NCBI RefSeq assembly: GCF_959029255.1 | Contig: NZ_CAUFUE010000002.1 | Coordinates: forward strand, 1 to 64,000 | Source: an uncultured Bacteroides sp. | GTDB lineage: Bacteria; Bacteroidota; Bacteroidia; Bacteroidales; Bacteroidaceae | DNA length: 64,000 nt | Reading direction: 5' to 3' | Part shown: one piece after another, positions 54,631 through 62,679 of the stretch | Layout of the letters: each line of letters begins with the position of its first letter | Position numbering within the stretch: the first letter of the stretch is position 1 | Made by a program: the position numbers and the translations under genes | Notes under the pieces: model-generated | Databases searched by the model: none | What the model was told of the DNA's origin: nothing | What the model saw: only the letters and a program-made list of their open reading frames with translations

Positions 54631-56577
54631 TCACTTCACGATTACCGCCCCTCCCTTCGGCTGAACTGTAAGTTGCAGACAGCCGTCGGCCTTTATCTTC
54701 TGTAGTTTCAGTTGTGGCAGCATCTTTTTGTCATCACTATAGAGAGACACCTCTTGCCCTTCCAGCGCAGGATTGCACAGTTTCAGTCTCAACGGTTCGT
54801 CCGTTGCATTGATAGCGGCAATATACCACGTGTTGCCATGGCGGCGGGCAAGAACAATATATTTTCCGGGATATCCCTCTATGAAACGGGTCTCATCCCA
54901 AGTAGTGGGCACTTGCTTCATAAAGTCCAGGCAGATTTGCGGAGCATCTGTCAAGTTATTGGGAGCCAAGGCGAAGTTCTGGACGGGATTTTGGAAAAGC
55001 ACCGCCGTTGCCAGCTGGAAGATGTCCGTGGTGCGGCGCGTGGTGCCGCCATCATTGCCACGGTTCAGGCGTTTGTTCAGGAACACGCCGCCAAACTCCA
55101 TGCAACCCACCGCATTGCGGATGAAGGGATGCAACGTGGCATTGAACGCCTCGTTATCACAGAAGTGCTGGTTGAACACCAAATTTTCCGACGCCAACAC
55201 CGCCTCGCTGCCCACGTAGTTAGGGTACATCCGCTCCCAGCCGCGCGGCAGCGTACAACCGTGAAAGATGACCATCAGCCCGTAGTCGTCAGCGTCGCTC
55301 AGTATTTCTTCGTACAAACGCATCGTCTCCTGCTTGTCACCGCCAAAGAAATCCACCTTGATGCCTTTCACGCCCAAACTCTGCATCCAGCGCATCTCTT
55401 GCTTACGAATTATAGAGTTGTCCATTTTATTGATGGGGCTTTGCTCAATGTCGTTCCAATAACCGCTGGAGCTATACCACAAGAAAACCTCTACCCCTTT
55501 GCTGCGGGCGTACTTGACGAACCGCTCCATACGGTCGCGGCCGATGTTGTTGTCCCACCAGTTGTCTATCAGCACATATTCGTAGCCCATGGAGGTTGCC
55601 AAGTCCACATACCTCACTTGGTCGTCGTAATTGATGCTGCCGTCCTGCCACAAAATCCAGCTCCATGTACCACGCCCCATCCTGTAGTCGTGCGTGGCTG
55701 CATAGCGCGGTTCCACCACGTCCCAGGGGACAGTGGTTTCCACAATTGGTTTCAAGGTTTCACCCACCGTCACCGTACGCCATGGTGTAGCCCCCGGCAG
55801 GGCAAAGGCAGGCGCCACCGTACCGTTGCCGTTGTTTTCCTCCGGCATGGGAAAAGCAACGCGATACACGCCGTTGTCCCAATCACTCAACCGCGAACCG
55901 CAATAGCGGCTGTCCACTCCGGTTTCGCTGACCAGCACCCAGCCGTCATCCCCTACCCTAAACAGGCAAGGGAACGTATATCCATGTCCATAGCCCGAAC
56001 GCTCGCTCATTGGGGCATCGACCTTATATTCTTCTTCGTAACTGGGTTTGGTACGCTTCCATCCTATCATGGCGTCACTCTGCGGACAGAGGAAAGTAGT
56101 AGTTTGCGCCGGAAAGCGGAAACCTGTCCTCTCGCTGTTCACTGTGACACTTCCTTTCCCTCCCTCTCGCGGCAAGGTGTAACGGAAAGCGACATCATTG
56201 TTGCTCACACGGAAGGTTATCTGCATGTTCTTACCCTCACTGTTGGCGAAAGAGCAAAGCAGTTCGTTTGCCCGGTAATGAATGCGCGAAGCTTTGATTC
56301 TGGATTGCTCGTAGACTGTATCGAGCGCAGTAATCTTGTGTTCCTTCAGTTCCAATCCCTTGTAGAAATCTCCTACGTTTGTCTCTATCCCCAAAGGTGA
56401 AGATTCAAGCATTTGTTTTCCATTATAGGTGATGGCGTAGAACACTTCACCGTTATCCGACAGACAGAATACAGTAAGTTGTAATTTTCCATCCGGACCA
56501 TAAACAGATACATCTTTCGCTACCGTCGTTCCTACAACTGCAAACAGCAAGACAAGCAATTTCAATCTATTCTTCAT
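54631..56577 (-). CDS. GH97 glycosidase, retaining type
   Basis: A 648-residue secreted enzyme (signal MKNRLKLLVLLFAVVGTTVA). N-terminal beta-sandwich, then a barrel with TWSWILWQDGSINYDDQVRY and GYEYVLIDNWWDN, and catalytic Asp409 in GIKVDFFGGDKQE, followed by MVIFHGCTLPRGWERMYPN. An aspartate at this place marks the retaining GH97 branch (alpha-galactosidase, or beta-L-arabinopyranosidase) as opposed to inverting SusB-type alpha-glucosidases. In an arabinogalactan setting a terminal arabinopyranose or alpha-galactose target is likely. An ATG six codons upstream is possible, but the chosen one gives the cleaner signal peptide. Confidence 0.9.
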   Translation of the reverse strand: MKNRLKLLVLLFAVVGTTVAKDVSVYGPDGKLQLTVFCLSDNGEVFYAITYNGKQMLESSPLGIETNVGDFYKGLELKEHKITALDTVYEQSRIKASRIHYRANELLCSFANSEGKNMQITFRVSNNDVAFRYTLPREGGKGSVTVNSERTGFRFPAQTTTFLCPQSDAMIGWKRTKPSYEEEYKVDAPMSERSGYGHGYTFPCLFRVGDDGWVLVSETGVDSRYCGSRLSDWDNGVYRVAFPMPEENNGNGTVAPAFALPGATPWRTVTVGETLKPIVETTVPWDVVEPRYAATHDYRMGRGTWSWILWQDGSINYDDQVRYVDLATSMGYEYVLIDNWWDNNIGRDRMERFVKYARSKGVEVFLWYSSSGYWNDIEQSPINKMDNSIIRKQEMRWMQSLGVKGIKVDFFGGDKQETMRLYEEILSDADDYGLMVIFHGCTLPRGWERMYPNYVGSEAVLASENLVFNQHFCDNEAFNATLHPFIRNAVGCMEFGGVFLNKRLNRGNDGGTTRRTTDIFQLATAVLFQNPVQNFALAPNNLTDAPQICLDFMKQVPTTWDETRFIEGYPGKYIVLARRHGNTWYIAAINATDEPLRLKLCNPALEGQEVSLYSDDKKMLPQLKLQKIKADGCLQLTVQPKGGAVIVK

Positions 56578-56601
56578 GGTATTATATTTCGTCATTCAAA
56601 A

Positions 56602-58530
56602 TCAAAAGGTAGGCGTCACCAACTTGATAGTACCGTCTTCATTAAACTCCATCCGGTCTATGCAGACTTCACGATGAACACCGGGACCGTCTTTCAGATA
56701 CCATTTATTGATACGGTGATAGACGATAATCCACTCATCCTTACCGGGAATCTGCAACACGGAATTATGCGCAGGACCATAAATTTCTTTCTCCGGACGC
56801 TGAATCAGTACAACGGGTTGCTTGGCAACTTCAATGGGACCGAGTGGTGATTTTGACGTACCGTATGCCACATGATAATTGGGTGAACCGGTATCGTCTA
56901 CCGACCACATAAAATAGTAAAGCCCGTTGCGATAAAAGACGTAGGGAGCCTCACGGTAAGCATAATCTTGCAAAGTTCCTCCTTCGGGAGTCATCACGGT
57001 TATCGTCTTCTTCTTGATGGAAACCATATCCTTGTTCAGTTCGGCACCTGCCATATAGCCGTTTCCCCAGTAAAGATAGCTTTTCTTTGAAACCGGATCG
57101 GTGAAGACATCCACGTCTATCTGCTGACCTCTTCCCACAGGCGATTCCGTAATCAATGGATGTCCCAAATCAACAAAAGGACCGGTTGGCGAATCAGCCA
57201 TGGCTACTCCTATCTGTTTTCCTCCGCCGTTCGCAGGGTTTCCACTGTAATAGAAGAAGTACTTGTATTTTCCTTTGACCTTCTTTTCCTCTATGCACGG
57301 CGCCCATGCATTGCCGTTTGCCCAAGGTACCTGTTCGGACTTCAAGTCCAACATCACTCCTTCATCCTGCCAATCTTTCAAATCCGTCGATGAGAAAACC
57401 GTAAAATACCAGCCTCCCCAACCCGGTTGGCCGTCGGTGGTGGAATAGATATAATATTTCTTAGTCTGATTGGAATACAATATCTCGGGGTCGGCATGGA
57501 AACCCGGCAATACGGGATTGCAAGGCAACTCCCCTAACTCTTCCGGTTTGCCCCATTGCTCCGTGATACGTTTCAATTCACTGCGCGTAATAGGAATAAC
57601 CGTTCCATGACGCGGATGGAAGTTCATTTTCACTTCGCCATCCACCACTTTGAAGTTCTTCAGGTCGGTGGTTTCCGTAAATTGGTACTTACCCTTCATA
57701 TATACGTCATACATCAATATATACTTATCCTGATTGATGAGTTTGAAGGTACCGGCTCCTTCCACAGCATCGGTTGTCTGCTGTTTATAATCAGGCTCTT
57801 CTTCCCACCTGCCTGAGGTGAGAGAGCGGGTGGTTGCCACCTTGATGCCATTTCCATGACCTTCTGTCTTGTAAAACAAGTGAAAGACACCTCCTTTATA
57901 AACAATATCGCCATCAATGCACGATTTTCCATTCTTAGGAAGAAACAAAGGTTTGGGCTCACCCACCAAGTCCGTAAACTCATCATTGGCGTATGCATAA
58001 TAAATCACATCCGGTCCGTTTCCATATTTCATAGACCAATAAACCATATATTTACCGGATTCCGGGTCATAAATCGTCTGAGGAGCCCATACTCGTTTCA
58101 AGTCTTCCTGACCGGCATAACGCTTCTGCATGTTTATAACGGAGTGTGACCAGTGAACCAAATCATCCGATTTTAGTAAAATCATGGCACGATTGGAATC
58201 CCATCCATTGGCGGAAACCATGTCTGTCAAAACCATATAGAATGTCTTTCCATCTTGGCAACGCAGGACATGAGGATCACGCACCCCGCCGGTTGAACTG
58301 ATTACTTTTGAGTCAAGCACGGGTTTATTATCATTCAGTGCCCAATAAGTATATCCATCCATACTGACGGCATAGCATACAGCCTCTTCATTGATATGGT
58401 TGCCTGTAAAATAGGTAAACAAGTAAGCCACATAATCTTTCTCGGGAAAAGGATTGGCTTGCGCGTATCCCGGAGCAACAGACAGTAACAGTAATACTGC
58501 CAACAGCCTCATTCGGTAAATGTTTTTCAT
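56602..58530 (-). CDS. Double-GH43 secreted glycosidase
   Basis: A 642-residue protein with a signal peptide (MRLLAVLLLLSVAPGYAQ). Two GH43 propellers are in tandem. The first has GGVRDPHVLRCQDGKTFYMV (base Asp) and AVEGAGTFKLINQDKYILMY (acid Glu). The second has LPGFHADPEILYSNQTKKYY (base Asp) and YREAPYVFYRNGLYYFMWS (acid Glu). Both look complete. The second resembles alpha-L-arabinofuranosidase or beta-xylosidase-type GH43, and the first resembles family members of unsettled specificity. A combined action on arabinose-bearing side chains fits the operon. Start: MKNIYRMRLL, with another ATG five codons upstream. Confidence 0.85.
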   Translation of the reverse strand: MKNIYRMRLLAVLLLLSVAPGYAQANPFPEKDYVAYLFTYFTGNHINEEAVCYAVSMDGYTYWALNDNKPVLDSKVISSTGGVRDPHVLRCQDGKTFYMVLTDMVSANGWDSNRAMILLKSDDLVHWSHSVINMQKRYAGQEDLKRVWAPQTIYDPESGKYMVYWSMKYGNGPDVIYYAYANDEFTDLVGEPKPLFLPKNGKSCIDGDIVYKGGVFHLFYKTEGHGNGIKVATTRSLTSGRWEEEPDYKQQTTDAVEGAGTFKLINQDKYILMYDVYMKGKYQFTETTDLKNFKVVDGEVKMNFHPRHGTVIPITRSELKRITEQWGKPEELGELPCNPVLPGFHADPEILYSNQTKKYYIYSTTDGQPGWGGWYFTVFSSTDLKDWQDEGVMLDLKSEQVPWANGNAWAPCIEEKKVKGKYKYFFYYSGNPANGGGKQIGVAMADSPTGPFVDLGHPLITESPVGRGQQIDVDVFTDPVSKKSYLYWGNGYMAGAELNKDMVSIKKKTITVMTPEGGTLQDYAYREAPYVFYRNGLYYFMWSVDDTGSPNYHVAYGTSKSPLGPIEVAKQPVVLIQRPEKEIYGPAHNSVLQIPGKDEWIIVYHRINKWYLKDGPGVHREVCIDRMEFNEDGTIKLVTPTF

Positions 58531-58566
58531 TGGTATAGTCATCATATTTCTACTATTAAATCCTGG

Positions 58567-59685
58567 TTATCGGGCATCTAAGAAACGTACCATTTCTGAA
58601 GCAGCCAGCAGGAAAGCGCCTACTCCGAAATTAGTCGTAGAATTAGCATCTACAACTTGTCCGGGAATGGCTTTTTCACCGATGGGTTGCACATAACCTA
58701 CACGTCCGTCGGGCTGCACAGCTACGGTTGTCAGGTAATTCCATGCTTTCATCACCGTCGGTTGATAGGTCTTCCTGTCTAAAATGCCATTGTTTATCCC
58801 CCATAGCAATCCGTATGTAAAGAACGCCGTGCCACTGGTTTCCGGTCCGGGAGCATGTTCCGGGTCGAGCATACTACGAGTCCAGTATCCCTCTGGTTGT
58901 TGACAATCAGCCACCGCTTTTGCCATAGTTTGGAAGCGTTCCAAATACTCCTGACGATACCGGTCTGTTTCAGGCAAGTCTTTCAGGACTTTCGCCAGAG
59001 CAGCCAGTACCCAGCCGTCGCCGCGCGCCCAAAAGTCTTTCTTTCCATTCACACTTTTATGCTTGGGATAAACATATTTGGCGTCACGATAATACAAACC
59101 GGCATCCGCATCGTACATGATATTGTTGGCATAAGCCCAATATTCATGCAGCTTCTCCAGATATAATGGGTTCTTAGTCAATTTATACATCTTGGTCATC
59201 ACCGGCATCACCATGTAAAGTCCGTCAGCCCACCACCAATAATCATTCTTATCTGTGCTCATCTGATACTCCATCACCTCACGGGCACGGGCTATTTTCT
59301 GAGAATCGGGTTTTACCGAATACAAATCGGCATATACCTGAAAACAAATCTGATAATCACCGAAAAGTACATATTCATCGCTTTCGCCATAACTGTATTT
59401 CCACTCGTCCTTGTTATCGCTTTTAGCCCCTTTCCATTCATTATGTTTCGCCCACGCTTCCGAATAATTGTAGCATGTAGTGTCCCCGGTCAGGAAATAA
59501 ACTTCCATATTTCCTGTATGATAAGCTGCATTATCCCAAAAAGCACGGCCATGCAGCGGATGCGCTTCCTGCCAATAGTTATTTACCCGGTTGATGATTT
59601 CAACCACATCCTCCGTTTTCGGACGTTGTGCAGAGCACGCCGTAAGCCCTACGCAACAAAGAAGTACTAATTTTTTTATATTCAT
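58567..59685 (-). CDS. GH105 unsaturated uronyl hydrolase lipoprotein
   Basis: A 372-residue (alpha/alpha)6-barrel enzyme with a lipobox (VGLTACSAQ, Cys17). Family motifs: HGRAFWDNAAYHTGNMEVYF, catalytic region YWWWADGLYMVMPVMTKMY (Asp154) and FWARGDGWVLAALAKVL (221-225). GH105 enzymes remove the 4,5-unsaturated uronic acid left by a polysaccharide lyase. The gene directly upstream codes for a BNR_4 propeller of the PL42-like type, which would leave unsaturated glucuronic acid after removing terminal rhamnose, so the two make a consistent pair. Rhamnogalacturonan as substrate is the alternative. Confidence 0.9.
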   Translation of the reverse strand: MNIKKLVLLCCVGLTACSAQRPKTEDVVEIINRVNNYWQEAHPLHGRAFWDNAAYHTGNMEVYFLTGDTTCYNYSEAWAKHNEWKGAKSDNKDEWKYSYGESDEYVLFGDYQICFQVYADLYSVKPDSQKIARAREVMEYQMSTDKNDYWWWADGLYMVMPVMTKMYKLTKNPLYLEKLHEYWAYANNIMYDADAGLYYRDAKYVYPKHKSVNGKKDFWARGDGWVLAALAKVLKDLPETDRYRQEYLERFQTMAKAVADCQQPEGYWTRSMLDPEHAPGPETSGTAFFTYGLLWGINNGILDRKTYQPTVMKAWNYLTTVAVQPDGRVGYVQPIGEKAIPGQVVDANSTTNFGVGAFLLAASEMVRFLDAR

Positions 59686-59713
59686 GTCTATTTAAAGTTT
59701 ATGTATATACTAT

Positions 59714-59831
59714 TATAAATGGGAATTTTGGGAAATGAAGAACTAAGAATGAAGAATGAAGAATTTGGCTGCGCTATGCAAGTACGCCGCAAGGTAATTC
59801 TTCATTCTTCATTCTTAGTTCTTCATTAAAT
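59714..59831 (-). repeat. Dispersed repeat, copy B (inverted relative to copy A)
   Basis: The reverse complement of this stretch matches 5832-5968: the core CCTTGCGGCGTACTTGCATA differs by one base from copy A, and the flanking TTCTTCATT-type units are fewer. The match extends into TTTCCCAAAATTCCCATTTATA. It fills the gap between the BNR_4 gene stop and the GH105 gene, 3 bases from the stop, and can fold into a large hairpin. Confidence 0.8.
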
Positions 59832-59833
59832 TA

Positions 59834-61165
59834 TCATTTCGCCACCTCCAACACATACACCTGCTGCGGTTCAAATTCCACTGTCCTTTCACCATCACCT
59901 TGCTTGGAATGTTGTACAAACAGATGCAGTCGTTTTTTACTCTTCCACAATTCCGTATCGTGAGACGGCTCCCAGGCATCCACCGGGAAATCAGTCAAAT
60001 CACTGATGTTCCACTCGCCGTTTGCCACATCTGCGGCATGCGCCATGGATACCCGGCTACCCCGTTCTTCGTCACGGAACAAATAGAATATCTCTCCACC
60101 TTCCACCACAATACGCGGACGGGCTATAGGAATCATCTTTGTGCCACCACCTTTCAAAGAAAACGGAGTGGTACGTTCTGATACCTGCCGGTTATGCCAC
60201 ATCTGCCCGTCATGCCAGACAATGCGGTATTGCGGTACATCACTGTCCGGTTCGCGCCAGTAGGAAGCGATATACGGATTACCACCCGCATCGGCACTCA
60301 TACTAGTCTGATTAATCAATTCCGAATTTTGAGGAATGCGACAAGCATACTCAGCATTTTCAAGCCGGATAGGCAGCTCATACTTTTCACCATTCGACTT
60401 ATACCAGGTAACGCCATTGTCAAAAGAACGAGCATAACATAAATCATGATTCGTCTCCACATGCCACGTTTCGCGCCAAACCCACGACAGGTGAATGGTT
60501 CCCTGTTCATCCACATACAATTGCCAGTAAGCATTGCGTTCATCTTCACCGTCAATCAGTACATCCTGTACGCGAGTCCACTTTTTTTCTTTCACGGAAT
60601 AACGGTTCATCACCAGATTACCACGACCGGAGGAACCGGAACGATAGACAAACAACAAATCACCGCCGGACAATAAATAGAACTCCGGATAGGTCACATC
60701 ACCTTCGTCCACTCCCGTCATCACCTCTTTCTCTCCCAGTTCCAACGAATGAGGAGCAATGCTGCGACAATAATTCAACGGATGGCCATGATGATCAAAA
60801 GCAATGTGTATATAACCGTCGCCATCAAGCATCATACTAATGATATTGTGGGCGTCTTTCACGTTACCTTTGTATTGGGTACGATGCAGTGTCCATTGTT
60901 CAGCATCCAAACGACGTTTGCCGAGCGTTAAGAAACCATCGCCATCATAGTAACAGATATATTGTTCGTCACCTTGCGTCACCAAGGAATTATTGCGGAA
61001 CACGGCGGTATTGACCGAAGTCTGGCTATATCCTTTTCCCACTTCCACCAAATGTGCTTCAGGAGGAATGCCGGTAGCGTTCTCTGCAAAGAGCGCTACC
61101 GGAAATCCACCGATTCCCCACACTATTAACGCAAGTCTTATAAAGGAAAAAAATATCTTATTCAT
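59834..61165 (-). CDS. BNR_4 seven-bladed propeller protein, possible PL42-type rhamnosyl-glucuronate lyase
   Basis: A 443-residue secreted protein (signal about 1-26, ALIVWGIGGFPVALFAENA). It resembles the BNR_4 family: DAHNIISMMLDGDGYIHIAF followed by DHHGHPLNYCRS, GDVTYPEFYLLSGGDLLFVY and GTIHLSWVWRET with repeated Asp-box-like turns. Members classed as PL42 cleave L-rhamnose-alpha-1,4-glucuronic acid at the tips of arabinogalactan-protein side chains; the conserved His-rich segment fits. It lies next to GH105 and DUF2264/GH154 genes, both glucuronate-directed. The start is the ATG giving MNKIFFSF, overlapping the upstream gene by 8 bases; longer starts would lie deep inside that gene. Confidence 0.75.
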   Translation of the reverse strand: MNKIFFSFIRLALIVWGIGGFPVALFAENATGIPPEAHLVEVGKGYSQTSVNTAVFRNNSLVTQGDEQYICYYDGDGFLTLGKRRLDAEQWTLHRTQYKGNVKDAHNIISMMLDGDGYIHIAFDHHGHPLNYCRSIAPHSLELGEKEVMTGVDEGDVTYPEFYLLSGGDLLFVYRSGSSGRGNLVMNRYSVKEKKWTRVQDVLIDGEDERNAYWQLYVDEQGTIHLSWVWRETWHVETNHDLCYARSFDNGVTWYKSNGEKYELPIRLENAEYACRIPQNSELINQTSMSADAGGNPYIASYWREPDSDVPQYRIVWHDGQMWHNRQVSERTTPFSLKGGGTKMIPIARPRIVVEGGEIFYLFRDEERGSRVSMAHAADVANGEWNISDLTDFPVDAWEPSHDTELWKSKKRLHLFVQHSKQGDGERTVEFEPQQVYVLEVAK

Positions 61166-62411
61166 AGTAAGCATGATCTTTTGGGAACTCTTCGCCTCCC
61201 CACGCCTTCTTTGATGTCCATGCCTGAGGCGCCTCTGTCCAGAATGGATGGTCGGCAGGTAATCCCAAAGGCAAAAATGCCAGAGAAGCCATGTATAGAC
61301 TGCCATTATTCGTATACCAATCGGAAATATTGGGTTGGGAACCATTAAAACCCAATGTCAAGAAGCTTTTCTCATTGAAGTTCCGGCCATCGCCGAACAT
61401 ACGGTTAATAACCGCCGTCATGCCCGCACGCACTTGTCCGTTTGTCAGTTCCTCCGGTAACCATCCGCGCCATGCCAACAGAGCCAGCGGCTGAAGGATA
61501 GCGGTACGATAGGTAATGGAACGTCCGTAAACAGGGAAAGCACCTTCCGGAGAAATCAGACGTTCCAAGATGCCTCCATATCGTTGCATACGTTTCCGAG
61601 CTCGCTGGAAGCTACAATCGGGCGCATTCCACACTTTATTCTTTCCGCCGTTTGTAAAGACTTCGAGACACTCCACATACATGGGATGGAGCACAAAACT
61701 ATTGTAATAATCGAAAGCAAATCCCGGTCCGTCACTGTAAAATCCGTCCCCTACATACCATTCTTCCACCTTACGCAGAGCCGAAACGATGCGATAAGTA
61801 TCACTCTTGGCACCTGCCTTACGCAGGAAGCACTCTACTGTAGAAGAGAACAGCAACCAGTTGGTATAAGGCGGGTCTACACGGCGCAACTGGGTAAATT
61901 CCGTAATATAACGTTGCTTCGTCAGACTATCCAGGGGCACCCACAAGGCATCGTATCCACGCAGGAAACTTTCAGCGATATATGCGGCGTCCACCAGCGG
62001 TTGTCCCTCCTTCCGCCACAGCAGATAATCTTTACTTTCAGGATCTACAGCCTGCGCATAGCTTTTCAGAGCCCACTCACGAAGTTGTTTACGCTGCTCA
62101 CCTTCTGCCGTATCATCATCCGGCAATGAAAGCCAGGGAGCCAGTCCCGCCATCAATCTGCCAAAACATTCCATATAAGTCACCCGCTTATCCCGTCCGT
62201 CCCAAGTAGGGCTTAGTTCCACCAGCATGTTCTCCTGAAGCTTCCCCTCACTCATATTGCTGAGTACGGGAGCTGCCATCCTGTACAGTACACCGCACCA
62301 AAGTTCACGGTCTGTCACTTCTTTTTCCTTTTTCTTCTTAGCCGCCACTTCTTGGCTGGGCAGCAATAAAACCGCTATCAATAGCAGCCATAAACATTTA
62401 CTTATTCTCAT
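61158..62411 (-). CDS. DUF2264 protein, probable GH154 beta-glucuronidase
   Basis: A 417-residue protein with a signal peptide (LWLLLIAVLLLPSQEVAA). DUF2264 signatures: TYMECFGRLMAGLAPWLSLP near residues 78-97, AAYIAESFLRGYDALW, NWLLFSSTVECFLRK, GDGFYSDGPGFAFDYYNSFV and GRSITYRTAILQPLALLAWR. It is an (alpha/alpha)6 barrel by family. DUF2264 proteins are the GH154 family, with beta-glucuronidase activity reported in arabinogalactan-protein loci. It begins the enzyme operon that runs to 48957, with a TAnnTTTG box about 57 bases upstream and a terminator separating it from the GH2 gene. Confidence 0.85.
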   Translation of the reverse strand: MRISKCLWLLLIAVLLLPSQEVAAKKKKEKEVTDRELWCGVLYRMAAPVLSNMSEGKLQENMLVELSPTWDGRDKRVTYMECFGRLMAGLAPWLSLPDDDTAEGEQRKQLREWALKSYAQAVDPESKDYLLWRKEGQPLVDAAYIAESFLRGYDALWVPLDSLTKQRYITEFTQLRRVDPPYTNWLLFSSTVECFLRKAGAKSDTYRIVSALRKVEEWYVGDGFYSDGPGFAFDYYNSFVLHPMYVECLEVFTNGGKNKVWNAPDCSFQRARKRMQRYGGILERLISPEGAFPVYGRSITYRTAILQPLALLAWRGWLPEELTNGQVRAGMTAVINRMFGDGRNFNEKSFLTLGFNGSQPNISDWYTNNGSLYMASLAFLPLGLPADHPFWTEAPQAWTSKKAWGGEEFPKDHAYYE

Positions 62412-62467
62412 GATATTATTTAAGTTATTTATTACTCTATCTATTCAAAGAAATGTCTTCACCGTTG

Positions 62468-62475
62468 CAAATATA
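62468..62475 (-). promoter_or_regulatory. Candidate -7 box of the glycosidase operon
   Basis: TATATTTG on the minus strand fits TAnnTTTG, about 57 bases before the DUF2264 start and downstream of a terminator, where an operon promoter is expected. No -33 box at the usual spacing. Confidence 0.5.
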
Positions 62476-62570
62476 CCTCATTAAAAACTACTTTTTGTAC
62501 TACAAATAATTCAAAAAGGGGAAATTATCGGTCAGATATAGATATTTACGAATAAGATAATACATAAAAT

Positions 62571-62621
62571 CGAAGAACTTATTTTCTTACCACTTCCATA
62601 GTGAAAAAAATAAGTTCTTCG
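62571..62621 (-). terminator. Terminator of the GH2 gene
   Basis: CGAAGAACTTATTTT (62571-62585) and AAAATAAGTTCTTCG (62607-62621) are perfect 15-base arms. The stem lies 60 bases past the GH2 stop on the minus strand and is followed by ATTTTATG. It separates the GH2 transcript from the downstream operon. Confidence 0.75.
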
Positions 62622-62679
62622 ATGTGCTTCTAAATGATAATCAATGAAAATTACCATTTAGTCAAAATAGTATTTTCTC

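Noticed and set aside
54712..56400. 562-codon plus-strand ORF across the GH97 gene
   Set aside because: It is the complement of a complete GH97 gene; the open frame follows from that gene's codon use. No family motifs are visible in it.
61166..61345. N-terminal extension of the BNR_4 protein
   Set aside because: It lies within the DUF2264 coding region, is rich in basic residues and puts the signal peptide about 60 residues inside the protein.
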